Assembly: GCA_944548615.1 (NCBI GenBank)
Contig: OX155965.1
Coordinates: 23,612,256-23,676,255 of the forward strand
From: Micropterix aruncella
Lineage: Eukaryota > Arthropoda > Insecta > Lepidoptera > Micropterigidae
Direction: 5' to 3'
DNA length: 64,000 nucleotides
Part shown: piece after piece, positions 57,201 to 64,000 of the stretch
How positions within the stretch are numbered: the first letter of the stretch is position 1
How the letters are laid out: every line of letters begins with the position of its first letter
Program-made: the position numbers and the translations under genes
The notes under the pieces: model-generated
What the model saw: only the letters and a program-made list of their open reading frames with translations
Databases searched by the model: none
Told to the model about the DNA's origin: nothing

Positions 57201-57878
57201 AACCGATGCATTGCCGAAGGGTGCCAATCTCATGGCTTATTTATATAGAGAAGTTACACTGATAACATATCCACCGCATTCAAGATTGTTTTATGGGTCT
57301 TTGTTGGCGACTTGTAAAGTTTATTTCAAGTAAGTATTATCAGATTGAATTATCTAGTATTTATTGACAATAAACCATTTCGTGGCTGTCACAAATCATC
57401 GAATCAGTGATATAGGACTCAGGCTTTAATAGCCTGCGACGGTTTCAAAAGTTCCTTCTGCGGTGCAAACACTGCTACTACCCATCGGTTTCCGAGCAGC
57501 TTAGGTCTGATGACCTGTTTGTTATCTTAGGTCGGCTTAACTCGCGGTTTAACTCCCATCCGGTAGCCTGCTCGAAGAGGGACGAACCTATTAGGACTGT
57601 GGACAGATGGTATTTTATTTTGCAACTTACTAAACAAAAAATATTGTCATTGCAGATTTATCCAGAGGTTTATATTTGAAGGCGAACTAGATGACTACCA
57701 TAGCGAATTCTTCATTACCAAAGATCCTAATCATATAGAATCGCCGACGAAGCGCTACTGGGATAGAGGATTCATGATTAAAAATGAAGATACAGTTCCG
57801 GAATTCACAAAAGGTCTCGCCGAGGACATTTTGCTCTGCGGAAAATCATTTCGTCTGCTAAAATTGTGCAATCCTGAG
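45246..57878 (+). CDS. Gamma-tubulin complex component 6 (GCP6), N-terminal 612 residues, 3' end outside the window
   Basis: Eight exons with matching phases: 45246-45668, 46560-46889, 49501-49687, 50452-50598, 51834-52045, 53514-53694, 57197-57329 and 57656-57878 (1836 nt). GCP6 is a subunit of the gamma-tubulin ring complex, which nucleates microtubules at centrosomes and spindles. The conserved GRIP1 region spans exons 5-8: LCLEGLSKESLHGYLSDFLT, GTCCHRLNKLVST, TKGFIFEAMSDKLKEYLLAF, PKGANLMAYLYREV, FIQRFIFEGELDDYHSEFFI, YWDRGFMIKNEDTVPEFTKG and EDILLCGKSFRLLKLC. The pattern 'W..G(F/Y)...VP.F.....DI..CGK...LLKLC' is that of GCP6 rather than GCP5. The GRIP2 region that binds gamma-tubulin must lie to the right; the intron after 57878 exceeds 6.1 kb. 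Exon 1 starts at the ATG 79 bp after the LINE target duplication. Introns are loaded with transposons, but the exons look intact. Confidence 0.85.
45756..46030. mobile_element. Foldback MITE family F, copy 3 (GCP6 intron 1)
   Basis: GACTGCACGATCAGCCTGAG at the left, AACTAGACAAGGATAGAGGG inside, and TCTCTTTCTATTCTGCAAAC match copies at 10360 and 21872. It lacks the insertion that splits copy 2. Confidence 0.7.
46040..46330 (+). repeat. Repeat D-related fragment
   Basis: CTACTGGACGGTTTACGCTC and CGGCGTCAGCCAGTCC resemble Repeat D (CTCCTGGACGGTCTGCGCAC, CGGCGCAAGCCAATAG), but the fragment is diverged and shorter. Located in GCP6 intron 1. Confidence 0.55.
46438..46520 (+). repeat. Short TTTATGC minisatellite
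   Basis: Tandem TTTATGC / TTATGCC units, about ten copies, in GCP6 intron 1 just before exon 2. Confidence 0.7.
47394..47994 (+). repeat. Repeat D, copy 2 (GCP6 intron 2)
   Basis: Closely similar to 24011-24672 over its whole length, from GGGGAGCTAATGGGCCC to CCCATTGTAGTTGACAACTC. Confidence 0.75.
48255..48569 (-). pseudogene. LINE C-terminal fragment (GCP6 intron 2)
   Basis: The minus-strand frame contains NNLLHKDFSIFPLSINNESA, ASFGQHHYYYLAPRLLNILG and VVITKCFIQWLISKGK. A closing 'FF..LAP.LLN.L....R....FK..L..WL' region is typical of the C terminus of Jockey/CR1-type proteins. No other domain was seen. Confidence 0.45.
48570..49480. other. No recognised feature (GCP6 intron 2)
   Basis: Short frames on both strands have no motif that I recognise. 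Confidence 0.4.
49824..50186. mobile_element. Mariner-like MITE, copy 2 (GCP6 intron 3)
   Basis: TIRs (CAGAGGGAGTTTTCAATTAG at left; inverted right CAGGGTGAGTTTTTAATTAG) are flanked by TA at 49822-49823 and 50187-50188. It shares the inner hairpin ATATTTTACCTACCGCTAGA with 9289-9710. Confidence 0.8.
50618..51480 (+). repeat. Repeat E, copy 1, with a LINE insertion (GCP6 intron 4)
   Basis: CATAGTGCGATTTGGCAACC, CCATCTATAATAACATTGAT and TTAGTCTATCTGAAC match copy 2 at 53770-54590 in intron 6. Copy 1 is interrupted at 50910-51290. Confidence 0.7.
50910..51290 (-). pseudogene. 5'-truncated LINE insertion (C-terminal part only)
   Basis: The minus-strand frame 51292-51002 encodes RNLTRLKRDKIRKVIGTMTG, HCPLNHLFTIG and CRGCMEEEETPQHVLMECRS, the C-terminal Cys/His motif that follows RNase H in several LINE groups. 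The duplication ATCTGAACATTA flanks it at about 50898-50909 and 51293-51304, and the 3' tail is a run of CTAA-like units at the left. Copy 2 of Repeat E has the empty site. It cannot code for an active enzyme. Confidence 0.75.
52147..52678. mobile_element. TTAA element with symmetric ends, containing a mariner element (GCP6 intron 5)
   Basis: TTAA at 52143-52146 and 52679-52682. Both ends read GCTTTCGGAATCCAGCCTTG or a near copy, inverted for about 72 bp, related to the right end of the 55171-55405 family. The mariner remnant 52248-52605 sits in the centre. Confidence 0.7.
52248..52605 (+). mobile_element. Internally deleted mariner element
   Basis: TA flanks at 52246-52247 and 52606-52607. 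The left end CGAGGGCAATCCGATAAGTA recurs, diverged, at the right. It encodes the transposase C terminus: LAPCDFFLFQNLK, then FESSEEVIAATEAYFADLKK, broken by one shift. The first two catalytic Asp are gone. Confidence 0.75.
52700..52865. repeat. AT-rich ATATTTATATA low-complexity stretch
   Basis: Irregular TATATTTATATAATT units in GCP6 intron 5. They are followed by a piece similar, in reverse, to the TTAA MITE family (GGATCTGAATACTACTGCAA). Confidence 0.7.
53770..54590 (+). repeat. Repeat E, copy 2 (GCP6 intron 6)
   Basis: It matches 50618-51480 but has its own insertion at 53849-54225, bounded on the left by ATTTATTTATTT. That is the reverse of a LINE tail, so it probably marks a minus-strand 3' LINE or SINE piece. 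Confidence 0.65.
54600..55065 (+). pseudogene. LINE 3' end fragment (GCP6 intron 6)
   Basis: The sequence encodes GNIESFKTAINKWLLELGRS then a stop, followed by an AT-rich 3' UTR and the tail AAATAAATAAATAAAT. 'F K..I..WL' then stop is the usual C terminus of Jockey/CR1-like proteins. Same tail type as the LINE ending at 8099. Confidence 0.5.
55171..55405 (+). mobile_element. TTAA-family MITE (GCP6 intron 6)
   Basis: TTAA at 55167-55170 and 55406-55409. The left end is CCGGTCGGGCGCTAACAATG, and the right end inverted is CCAGTCGGAAGCCAGCCTTC. Its right TTAA is also the left TTAA of the piggyBac element. Confidence 0.85.
55410..56693 (+). mobile_element. piggyBac-like transposon, 5'-deleted (GCP6 intron 6)
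   Basis: TTAA at 55406-55409 and 56694-56697. The TIRs are CCCTTATGTTGCCACCCA and, inverted, CCCTTGTGTTGCCACCCA (17 of 18). It holds the C-terminal part of a piggyBac transposase. Confidence 0.88.
55626..56182 (+). pseudogene. piggyBac transposase C-terminal part
   Basis: The first frame (55626-55919) ends the DDE-fold region: YRWPLPFFHNILDIAGVAAY, then ITCYENND. A frameshift leads to the frame from 55916 (MTEERFSNQQVMQNYAT) and the Cys-rich C-terminal domain (CYVCNE, CIDCNKPVCDQH), with a TGA between its halves. 'RW....F.N.LDIA..AAY' and the Cys-x2-Cys cross-brace are piggyBac hallmarks. The N-terminal part and catalytic Asp residues are missing. Inactive. Confidence 0.8.
56724..56966. mobile_element. 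TTAA-target palindromic MITE (GCP6 intron 6)
   Basis: TTAA at 56720-56723 and 56967-56970. The arms of about 115 bp are near-perfect inverted copies (CGCGACTTCGATATCGAAGT, and AAATGCACGATGATA at the centre), so nearly the whole element is one hairpin. Confidence 0.88.
57413..57610 (+). repeat. Repeat D-related fragment (GCP6 intron 7)
   Basis: CTCGCGGTTTAACTCCCATC, CCGGTAGCCTGCTCGA and GGGACGAACCTATTAGGACT resemble the start of Repeat D (TCACGGGTCAACACCCATCC, GGGTGCGAACCTGGGTAGGA). Diverged. Confidence 0.5.
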
Positions 57879-58016
57879 GTGTGTTATTTTTTAATTCTGG
57901 ACCCCATTATTAAACCGTGATTTTAAACTTTGCGAACTTACAATATTTACATCAGAGTAATTAAACATTCCATACAAAAAAATATTCATATTTATTAATA
58001 ACTGACAATGTATTAA

Positions 58017-58990
58017 TAGCTGACCCGACAGACATTGTTCTGGCAATCATACAACCCCCCCGCTCCCCCCGCGCTAAACCAATCCACCCTCCCCCCTTCC
58101 TAAACTCCACCACCCCTTCAACTGCCCAACCCCCCTCCTTCCAAACTGCACCCCCTCCCTAATACCCCCATCTCCACCCCTCCTCCTCATCCCCTCCGCA
58201 ACCCCTATCTCCACCCCTCCCCACTACACCCCCCCCCCAACTCCAACACTCCAACTCACCCTCACAAACTACACAAACTTCACCCTACATAAGCCCTACA
58301 CAGACTTCACCCTCTCAACCCCCCTCTCCAAACTTGTGGTTGCTTGGTTGGACTGAAAATAGAATGACCTAATACTTCGGTGGACGACCTAATACATGTG
58401 GGTAACGTGAAGTTGGGTTTCGTTGTTTCCGTCGTTTTCTTTTTTACAATTGATTCCAAGTAAGATATCTTGACATTTCTTAGAATAGCAGCGTCTGGGC
58501 GAAGTCATCATTCTGGCACATTTCAAAATATAGATCAATACCGAAATAAATAAATTGAAATATAAAAAATATAACTTCATTTGTTGGACAGATTGCAAAA
58601 TAACACAAAAGTAGAAAAATGTAATTTTATTTTAATTTAGGCTGGAATATGTTTATCCAGATTTTTCTCAAGATCTTCTAGATTTTTTGATCTAGATCTT
58701 CTGGATTGAAATATTTCCATTCCGAGAGCATAGCGATCAAAATTAAAAAAGTATCAACCTAATATGCCGGTCGTATTCAAAAAAAGAATTATGGATATCC
58801 ATCGTTCCAATCGTGAGTAGAAAAAAAGCACTTTCTGTTTTTGCCAAATTTTTTCCTATTTTCCAGTCAAATTTTTCAATTTTCCTTTTCGTTACGATCT
58901 TTCTTGGAATATTACAAATGTTTAAAAAAAATTAGCCAAATCGGTTCAGCCGTTCAATCTAATAGGCGGCGATTTTAATTTATATAGATA
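58017..58990 (+). repeat. RTE/SINE-like fragment with a C-rich low-complexity block
   Basis: It begins TAGCTGACCCGACAGACATT and ends AAATCGGTTCAGCCGTTC, the same end motif as 559-858. Between them is a block of about 280 bp (58050-58330) of CCCT/CCAC-rich DNA. It follows the last visible GCP6 exon. Confidence 0.45.
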
Positions 58991-59099
58991 AACAAAACTC
59001 TTTCAAAATCTGGAAAATATCAATCAGCTGTTGAAGTTCACCTTTTCTTGTTGAGTTGTGAAAAATGTTTCATAGTGGCGATGATTTAACCTTTTGGAA

Positions 59100-59480
59100 G
59101 CCAGCCTTCGTGCGCAAAAATGCCGCTGCACTTTTTTGGTCGATTTTGTTTATACCATTTATGATACTAACAATATTTTTTTTATGAATTCTCCCTCTCT
59201 CTCACTAATAAAATTATCTGGTTAGTAATGTATATTCATGGATAGTCATGTATCTATATCTGAAGAGAGACTGGGCTGCGGTACTCCCTTTTTTTGCTAT
59301 TATTTGCAACATAGCCTCTATTAATAATGTTATAATGGACTGTAGTTAAAAAAATGTGCTATTCTTTAAATAAGTAAATAAATAAAATATTATATATTTA
59401 TATAATATATGTAGAGGCCACCCAAAACATCTCCGTTTGGATCTGTCTACCACTCTAAAAGGCCTGTGCGATATCTCGCC
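59100..59480 (-). mobile_element. TTAA-family MITE, diverged copy
   Basis: After TTAA (59096-59099) it reads CTTTTGGAAGCCAGCCTTCG, the inverted right end of the 55171-55405 family. GGATCTGTCTACCACTC near 59440 fits the other end. The far boundary is not resolved. Confidence 0.55.
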
Positions 59481-59499
59481 TCATAATTTTACCGTCTGA

Positions 59500-62400
59500 A
59501 GAAGATATCAAGTGTTGATTGCGGATCGATTAAAAGACAGTGGAAGCTTAGGAGAAATTGAAAATTGAATTAGAATTAGAATTGAAAATTGGTCATCGAT
59601 ATACCCTACTGAAAGGAATGTCTACCTCGTATGATCGCCCTATGATGACTGCAGCTGGGGGAGAGGGGTCCTCTGCGGCTGACGGAGGACGACACTAGCT
59701 TTTGGGGTTCTGAGGACATGCATTGATAGACATCTGCACTCGCGAATGTCACAAGTGTCACAAAGGACTTTTCCTTAATATACTATTTGTAACTTTATCT
59801 ATGATTTATATGTCATTTGCAGAGAAGATGTTTACATTTTATTTCCACAATTGTAAGTTATACTTTTGATCCACTTACTTCACTACCATATCAGCGACAG
59901 TGATAATATTACCTTCCAGTGGGATAGGCTTCCAACACCTTGTCTAATAATTTCCCTCTGTATTTACTTCCTCAATGAAACAAATCTTCTCCAATTAATA
60001 ATCCATATATTAACCCAAATGCATATATTAACAATTAACTTTATAAATTCTTCTATTTTAGTTTAAGTACTACTATTGTGAATTATATTTATTATAATGA
60101 GCGCCTAATTCACCACAAATATTTACAATTTCTTCTTGAGTTATTTTCGATCGATCATTTGTCGATGACAACAATGGCTGCGTTCAGTCGATTGTTAATA
60201 AAATAATATTAATAATGATAATGCATGAGTTTAAATCTCCGCCGTGAAATTCGACAATTAGATTCTAATCCCTTATTTACTTAAATATGTTCAATGTCAA
60301 TTTATATTGAAACATGAATCGTAATGTTACATACAACAATAAAATTACTTATAACTAACATACTGTCAACTAGTCGATGGCGTTCCAGTGATATAATGAA
60401 TTTAAATGACCGCAGTCGCTAATGCCCGATATAAACTACGACCTGGTTACCATCCAGTCCACTGGTTGTCCATATGGTTTTCGTTCTATTATTTCTATTA
60501 ATACTATTCCCTCCCCGTTATCCGTGGAACCCCATCAATCAGTCAAAACAAAAAACCTTAATACAATATAATCTACAATTTTCCTTATCTTTAAATTTAA
60601 TCTAACATTCAGTATAATTCGAATGTTTCCTTAACTAGTTTCCAAATTAAGAGCACATTTATATAATGGCTGGTGTCTGAATCAATGGAGTTAGAAAGGC
60701 TAACTCTCTTCCAAATTAAATGAGAGTCTGTCTAGAGGTTTACCTCGTATAATTATCAACGACTCTTCCTGTCAATCGATGTTAAATGACTCATTTTTAG
60801 TTAACGTGCAAATATGTAGAAATCACGCTTTTACGTTACTACTACTTATCATTCTAATAATTTCCAACAAACCCCCCAAAACTCTAATATTTATAACCCC
60901 AAAAAATATACAACAATGACAATATTGTTTGCTAGCTTCGGCCCAAATAATTAGTAACGCCAGCTTCGGCAAAATAAACTTACATATTTTTAGTACATCT
61001 TTGCCGACAATGACTCTCGGCTATACTTCCCGTATTTACAGCTGCATTGCACAATTATGCACTTATAACTAAATGTCAATCTTCGATGTGTTGTTGCATT
61101 CCTAGAAATCTGCCATACCACGACGAATGTCTTTTTAGAAACCCCAACCTCTTCGCTATCGTACTGCAATTCCAAGCCGTTACTGCGTTCTCGTCAATGT
61201 TAATTGTATTTCACCGCTATGTTATGCACCTCCGAAGAACGCTCGCAATGTTGTGATATATTAATCTGACTTTGCCTCGTCGCCATCTTTGATATAATTT
61301 CCGTATTGCAACCCGACGAAATCTCGTACTTCTATTTTATTTGAAATGTTGGATTTTTACATGCCAACTCGCGTAGCTCTCTCGATTCACATTTTTAGCA
61401 CTGGATTTTCAATTATTTGTTCGTTTTAGTGTCTTTGTAAAAAGCGCCTCAATGACGAGTGCGATAAAGCGTTTCTGTGATGTACGATCTGCACACTTTA
61501 TACGAATTTAATGAACTGGGCACTAAGATGCTTCACAGCATCTCAGTGCCCTTATTTTAAACTGTTTTATCCTCACATCTGAGCCCCAAGATATACTTTT
61601 CTTTCCCAAACTTTCGCAGCTTTAGCGCGTGCAACTAAAATTTCTTAATCGATGCCGGAAGCAACACGTCCATCCCTTATATAACACCCCTATCGATGTG
61701 ACCTTTTTTTGATAATTTAACCCACAACTATTTAACCCACGACTAATCAATCATAAAACGATCTGATTTATCTATTTTTTCGTTAATTAATGCTCTGCTA
61801 CATTGCTAACAAGCGAATTTCTTAACGATAATTCGTGCTTCTACTTCTACACATGATTTTAAGTATTTAATTTACGTATTATGAAAAATTGATGTTTCAT
61901 ATTCGGCGGGAAATCTTCATACTTTGACCTGACCTTGCCGCCTTTCTTTCGCGTCGTTTCCGCTTTCGCATTTGAAAGCGAAATAATATAACTATTTTAT
62001 TTCAATTTTATTTATTGCCAGTATTTTTATCTAGTAATTCCTTTATTTTAATTAAGTGTTTCTAAATTTCCTCAATTTAACTATTAATTTTTATTTTGAC
62101 TGGCAATTATTCGGTGAAAATTCTTTTGACATCATTGATTCTGCTTTCCCTCACCGATATCGATTATGTTTTCCAATTTCTCTTAATAATAAATCAAATG
62201 TTCTATAAATGACTTTATCAATATTACTATTAAATTCTCCCATAATTCCTACTATTTAATGAACCCCTTTTATAATTCTTTGAAAAACCAATCAGTCGAC
62301 TTTTCCAGACCATAAGCATGCTTCTATTGTCTATTTGTCAATTGTTGAATTTTACGTCAATTTTTTCGTAAAAATCTCAAAATATGCTAATTTCTTGCCA

Positions 62401-62690
62401 AATATTCCTGATTATCTATTTTTAAACCCCTAATAATGTCCTTAACTCTCAAAACTATTCAAAACCCTTTATTTATGTAACGTTGACACTGCGCTCTATA
62501 GTTTAGCAAGTGACATTCTTCATCTGTCCGTTTTAGTTCCTAATTAAATCGCTAGATGTCACTATGATCATTTTTTAAGTACAATTTAATTTTAAAATTT
62601 CGAATAATCTATTTTGCGTTTAGCTTAGAGCTGCTAAGCGATCATGTGATGATTTTCAGATCATTACAATACCCCCTCCCAAAATCTCTG
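59500..62690. other. No gene recognised (presumed GCP6 intron 8)
   Basis: AT-rich DNA with only short frames on both strands. I saw no GCP6 exon, no transposase or reverse-transcriptase motif and no clear repeat ends. Confidence 0.4.
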
Positions 62691-62757
62691 CTTGCCCTCA
62701 AGCAATCATATCACATATCTTTCTTGTTATCTGTTCAATCTCCAACCGCTTATTCAT

Positions 62758-62960
62758 GATGTTTGTAATATAATATTAATGTTAATAATTTTATGGAAAT
62801 AACTATGTAACTCCTACGATATGTTTGTACTATAATGTCAATGATAATAGTTTATGTTTAATTCACGTACCTTTACGATATGTTTTGTGCTATATGTTAA
62901 TTATAATATTTTACGTTTAATTCACGTGCCTTTACGATATGTTTTGTACTATAATGGGAA
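62758..62960 (+). repeat. Tandem repeat, about three units of 60-66 bp
   Basis: TTTACGATATGTTTTGTACT and GTTTAATTCACGTGCCTTTA recur. The array ends where the LINE coding fragment at 62956 begins. Confidence 0.7.
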
Positions 62961-63212
62961 TCAAATATCCCAAAAGACCACGAGTACAAATTAAATAAAT
63001 ACCATGATCTTGCAAATGCCGTAACCCGGAACGGCTTCACTGTTCACCTTCACGCGGTGGAAGTTGGCGCTCGTGGCCTGCCAGCTAAATCTCTATTTCA
63101 CCTCTTTAAAGATCTTGGCCTTTCCAGAAAAATAATCAACTCTTTCTTAGAAAAATTATCTAAAACTGCGATTTGCGCATCTCAAATTCTATGGCTTCGA
63201 AGGGGGAGTGAA
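62956..63212 (+). pseudogene. R2/R4-like LINE, C-terminal fragment
   Basis: An open frame reads ESNIPKDHEYKLNKYHDLAN, VEVGARGLPAKSLFHLFKDL, and QILWLRRGSEWVAR before TGA. 'KY.DL......HAVEVG.RG......L...G' is characteristic of the C-terminal region of site-specific type LINEs (R2/R4/Dong) with a restriction-like endonuclease. Upstream parts are missing. Confidence 0.5.
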
Positions 63213-63429
63213 TGGGTGGCAAGGTGAACGCTCACATGTGGCAAGACAGCTGTCCTAAACCTACCACAGCCGGTTCGTAAGTCCGGAATCCACTGCTCAC
63301 CCCCCAGAAGTGTAAAAAAAATAGTATTATGATGGGCCCGACTCCGGTCGGTGAATTCCATGGCAGCTCCGTTTGTATTTATTGTAAACCCCCTGATCAT
63401 CAGGATGACAACAACGAAAGAGTTGTGAC

Positions 63430-64000
63430 AGCCGGAGAGACGGTGGACGGCGTGAAAGAACGCATCGGGTCGATGGCCTTGCAAGCCAGACCCGATTATT
63501 TATAAAGCAAAAAAGAAAAAAAAGGAAATATGCCCCCAAGCGGCCTATCAGGGGGGGAGAATTCCCGCTACCCCAGTAGAAACCCCAAACAACGACACGG
63601 CTAAAACGACACCGGACCTTGCTTGCCTTATCTGCGGGAAACAATATAAACGATTAGCATGGTTAAATAAACACATTGCTGGGCACGATGATAGCGACGC
63701 TGCACGTCAGTGTCTTAAACCGTCGCAAGGAGTCACGGACAGAGTTGAACCTCACATGTCCCTTGACTCCACATCTGCCCGCAGTTTGTCACCCGACCGG
63801 TCTCCTCTACCCGCGCAAATCGTATCCTTCCCTCCTCTAAAATTCCCTTCACTTGCGAAAGAGGACTGGGAATTTCATAATAATAATTTAACTTCTATTC
63901 TTGACCACTCTGTGAACCGTAATGCCCCTGCCAGCGTCCAGCTGTCATTCTTCCAGGTGGCGGTCCATGAATACTTCTCGGGTGTTTACCCAAAATCTAC
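63430..64000 (+). CDS. R2/R4-like LINE, N-terminal zinc-finger region, runs off the window
   Basis: The frame leading to the right edge contains TPDLACLICGKQYKRLAWLN, KHIAGHDDSD, then a Ser/Pro-rich stretch (STSARSLSPDRSPLPAQ) and FPPLKFPSLAKEDWEFHNNN. A single C2H2 finger near the N terminus (Cys-x2-Cys..His-x4-His) before the reverse transcriptase is the layout of R2- and R4-type elements, where it contacts the target DNA. The start codon is not certain: a different frame (MMGPTPVGEFHGSS) opens at 63330 and ends at 63505, suggesting a frameshift in the G or A runs nearby. The reverse transcriptase itself would be beyond 64000. Confidence 0.45.

Noticed and set aside
59866..61256. Short plus-strand frames after the last GCP6 exon
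   Set aside because: None shows the expected continuation of the GCP6 protein or any other motif.

Overview
The window is animal nuclear DNA, most likely from an insect. It has spliced genes with GT..AG introns and GTAAGT donors, two genes with the insect-expanded ZAD zinc-finger architecture, insect-type transposons of many superfamilies, and a short run of the insect telomere motif TTAGG. I cannot name the species. Transposable elements make up most of the sequence.

Four host genes can be supported. (1) On the minus strand, 8944-11838 holds two exons with matching intron phase that look like the 5' part of a mitochondrial-type poly(A) polymerase (RRM-like exon, then the start of the nucleotidyltransferase region); a piggyBac-like element sits at a TTAA inside the first exon. 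(2) A ZAD plus 11-finger C2H2 gene lies at 19851-21218 (+). (3) A paralogous ZAD plus 11-finger gene lies at 25163-26470 (-), tail-to-tail with the first. (4) Eight exons at 45246-57878 (+) encode the N-terminal 612 residues of gamma-tubulin complex component 6 (GCP6); the C-terminal half lies beyond the right edge.

Layout. 1-8.3 kb is a nest: a Jockey/CR1-like LINE remnant is interrupted by a P-superfamily element (8-bp target duplication, dead THAP gene inside), a Harbinger-like element (TAA duplication, MADF gene inside) and a TTAA element. Next to it is a pogo/Tigger-like element containing a 1.06-kb perfect palindrome. 8.3-13.8 kb is the poly(A)-polymerase-like gene with MITEs, a piggyBac remnant and a DD41D mariner remnant. 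13.9-19 kb is repeat-rich and includes a Foldback-like element whose inverted arms are tandem arrays. 19.8-26.5 kb holds the ZAD pair. 26.5-45.2 kb is the divergent spacer between the second ZAD gene and GCP6. It is inflated from about 2 kb by three complete elements: a dead I-clade LINE (27713-33567), a 4.5-kb pogo/Tigger-like element with a nearly intact 932-codon transposase (34273-38759), and an apparently intact I-clade LINE (39052-45156) inserted 79 bp upstream of the GCP6 start codon. The GCP6 introns carry many smaller elements, including three TTAA elements almost back to back. The right edge has R2/R4-like LINE pieces.

No CRISPR array, rRNA or canonical tRNA gene was found. The most notable items are the Foldback-like element at 15.4-16.9 kb, the P element, the LINE in the GCP6 5' flank, the piggyBac insertion in a coding exon, and the TTAA-element cluster.
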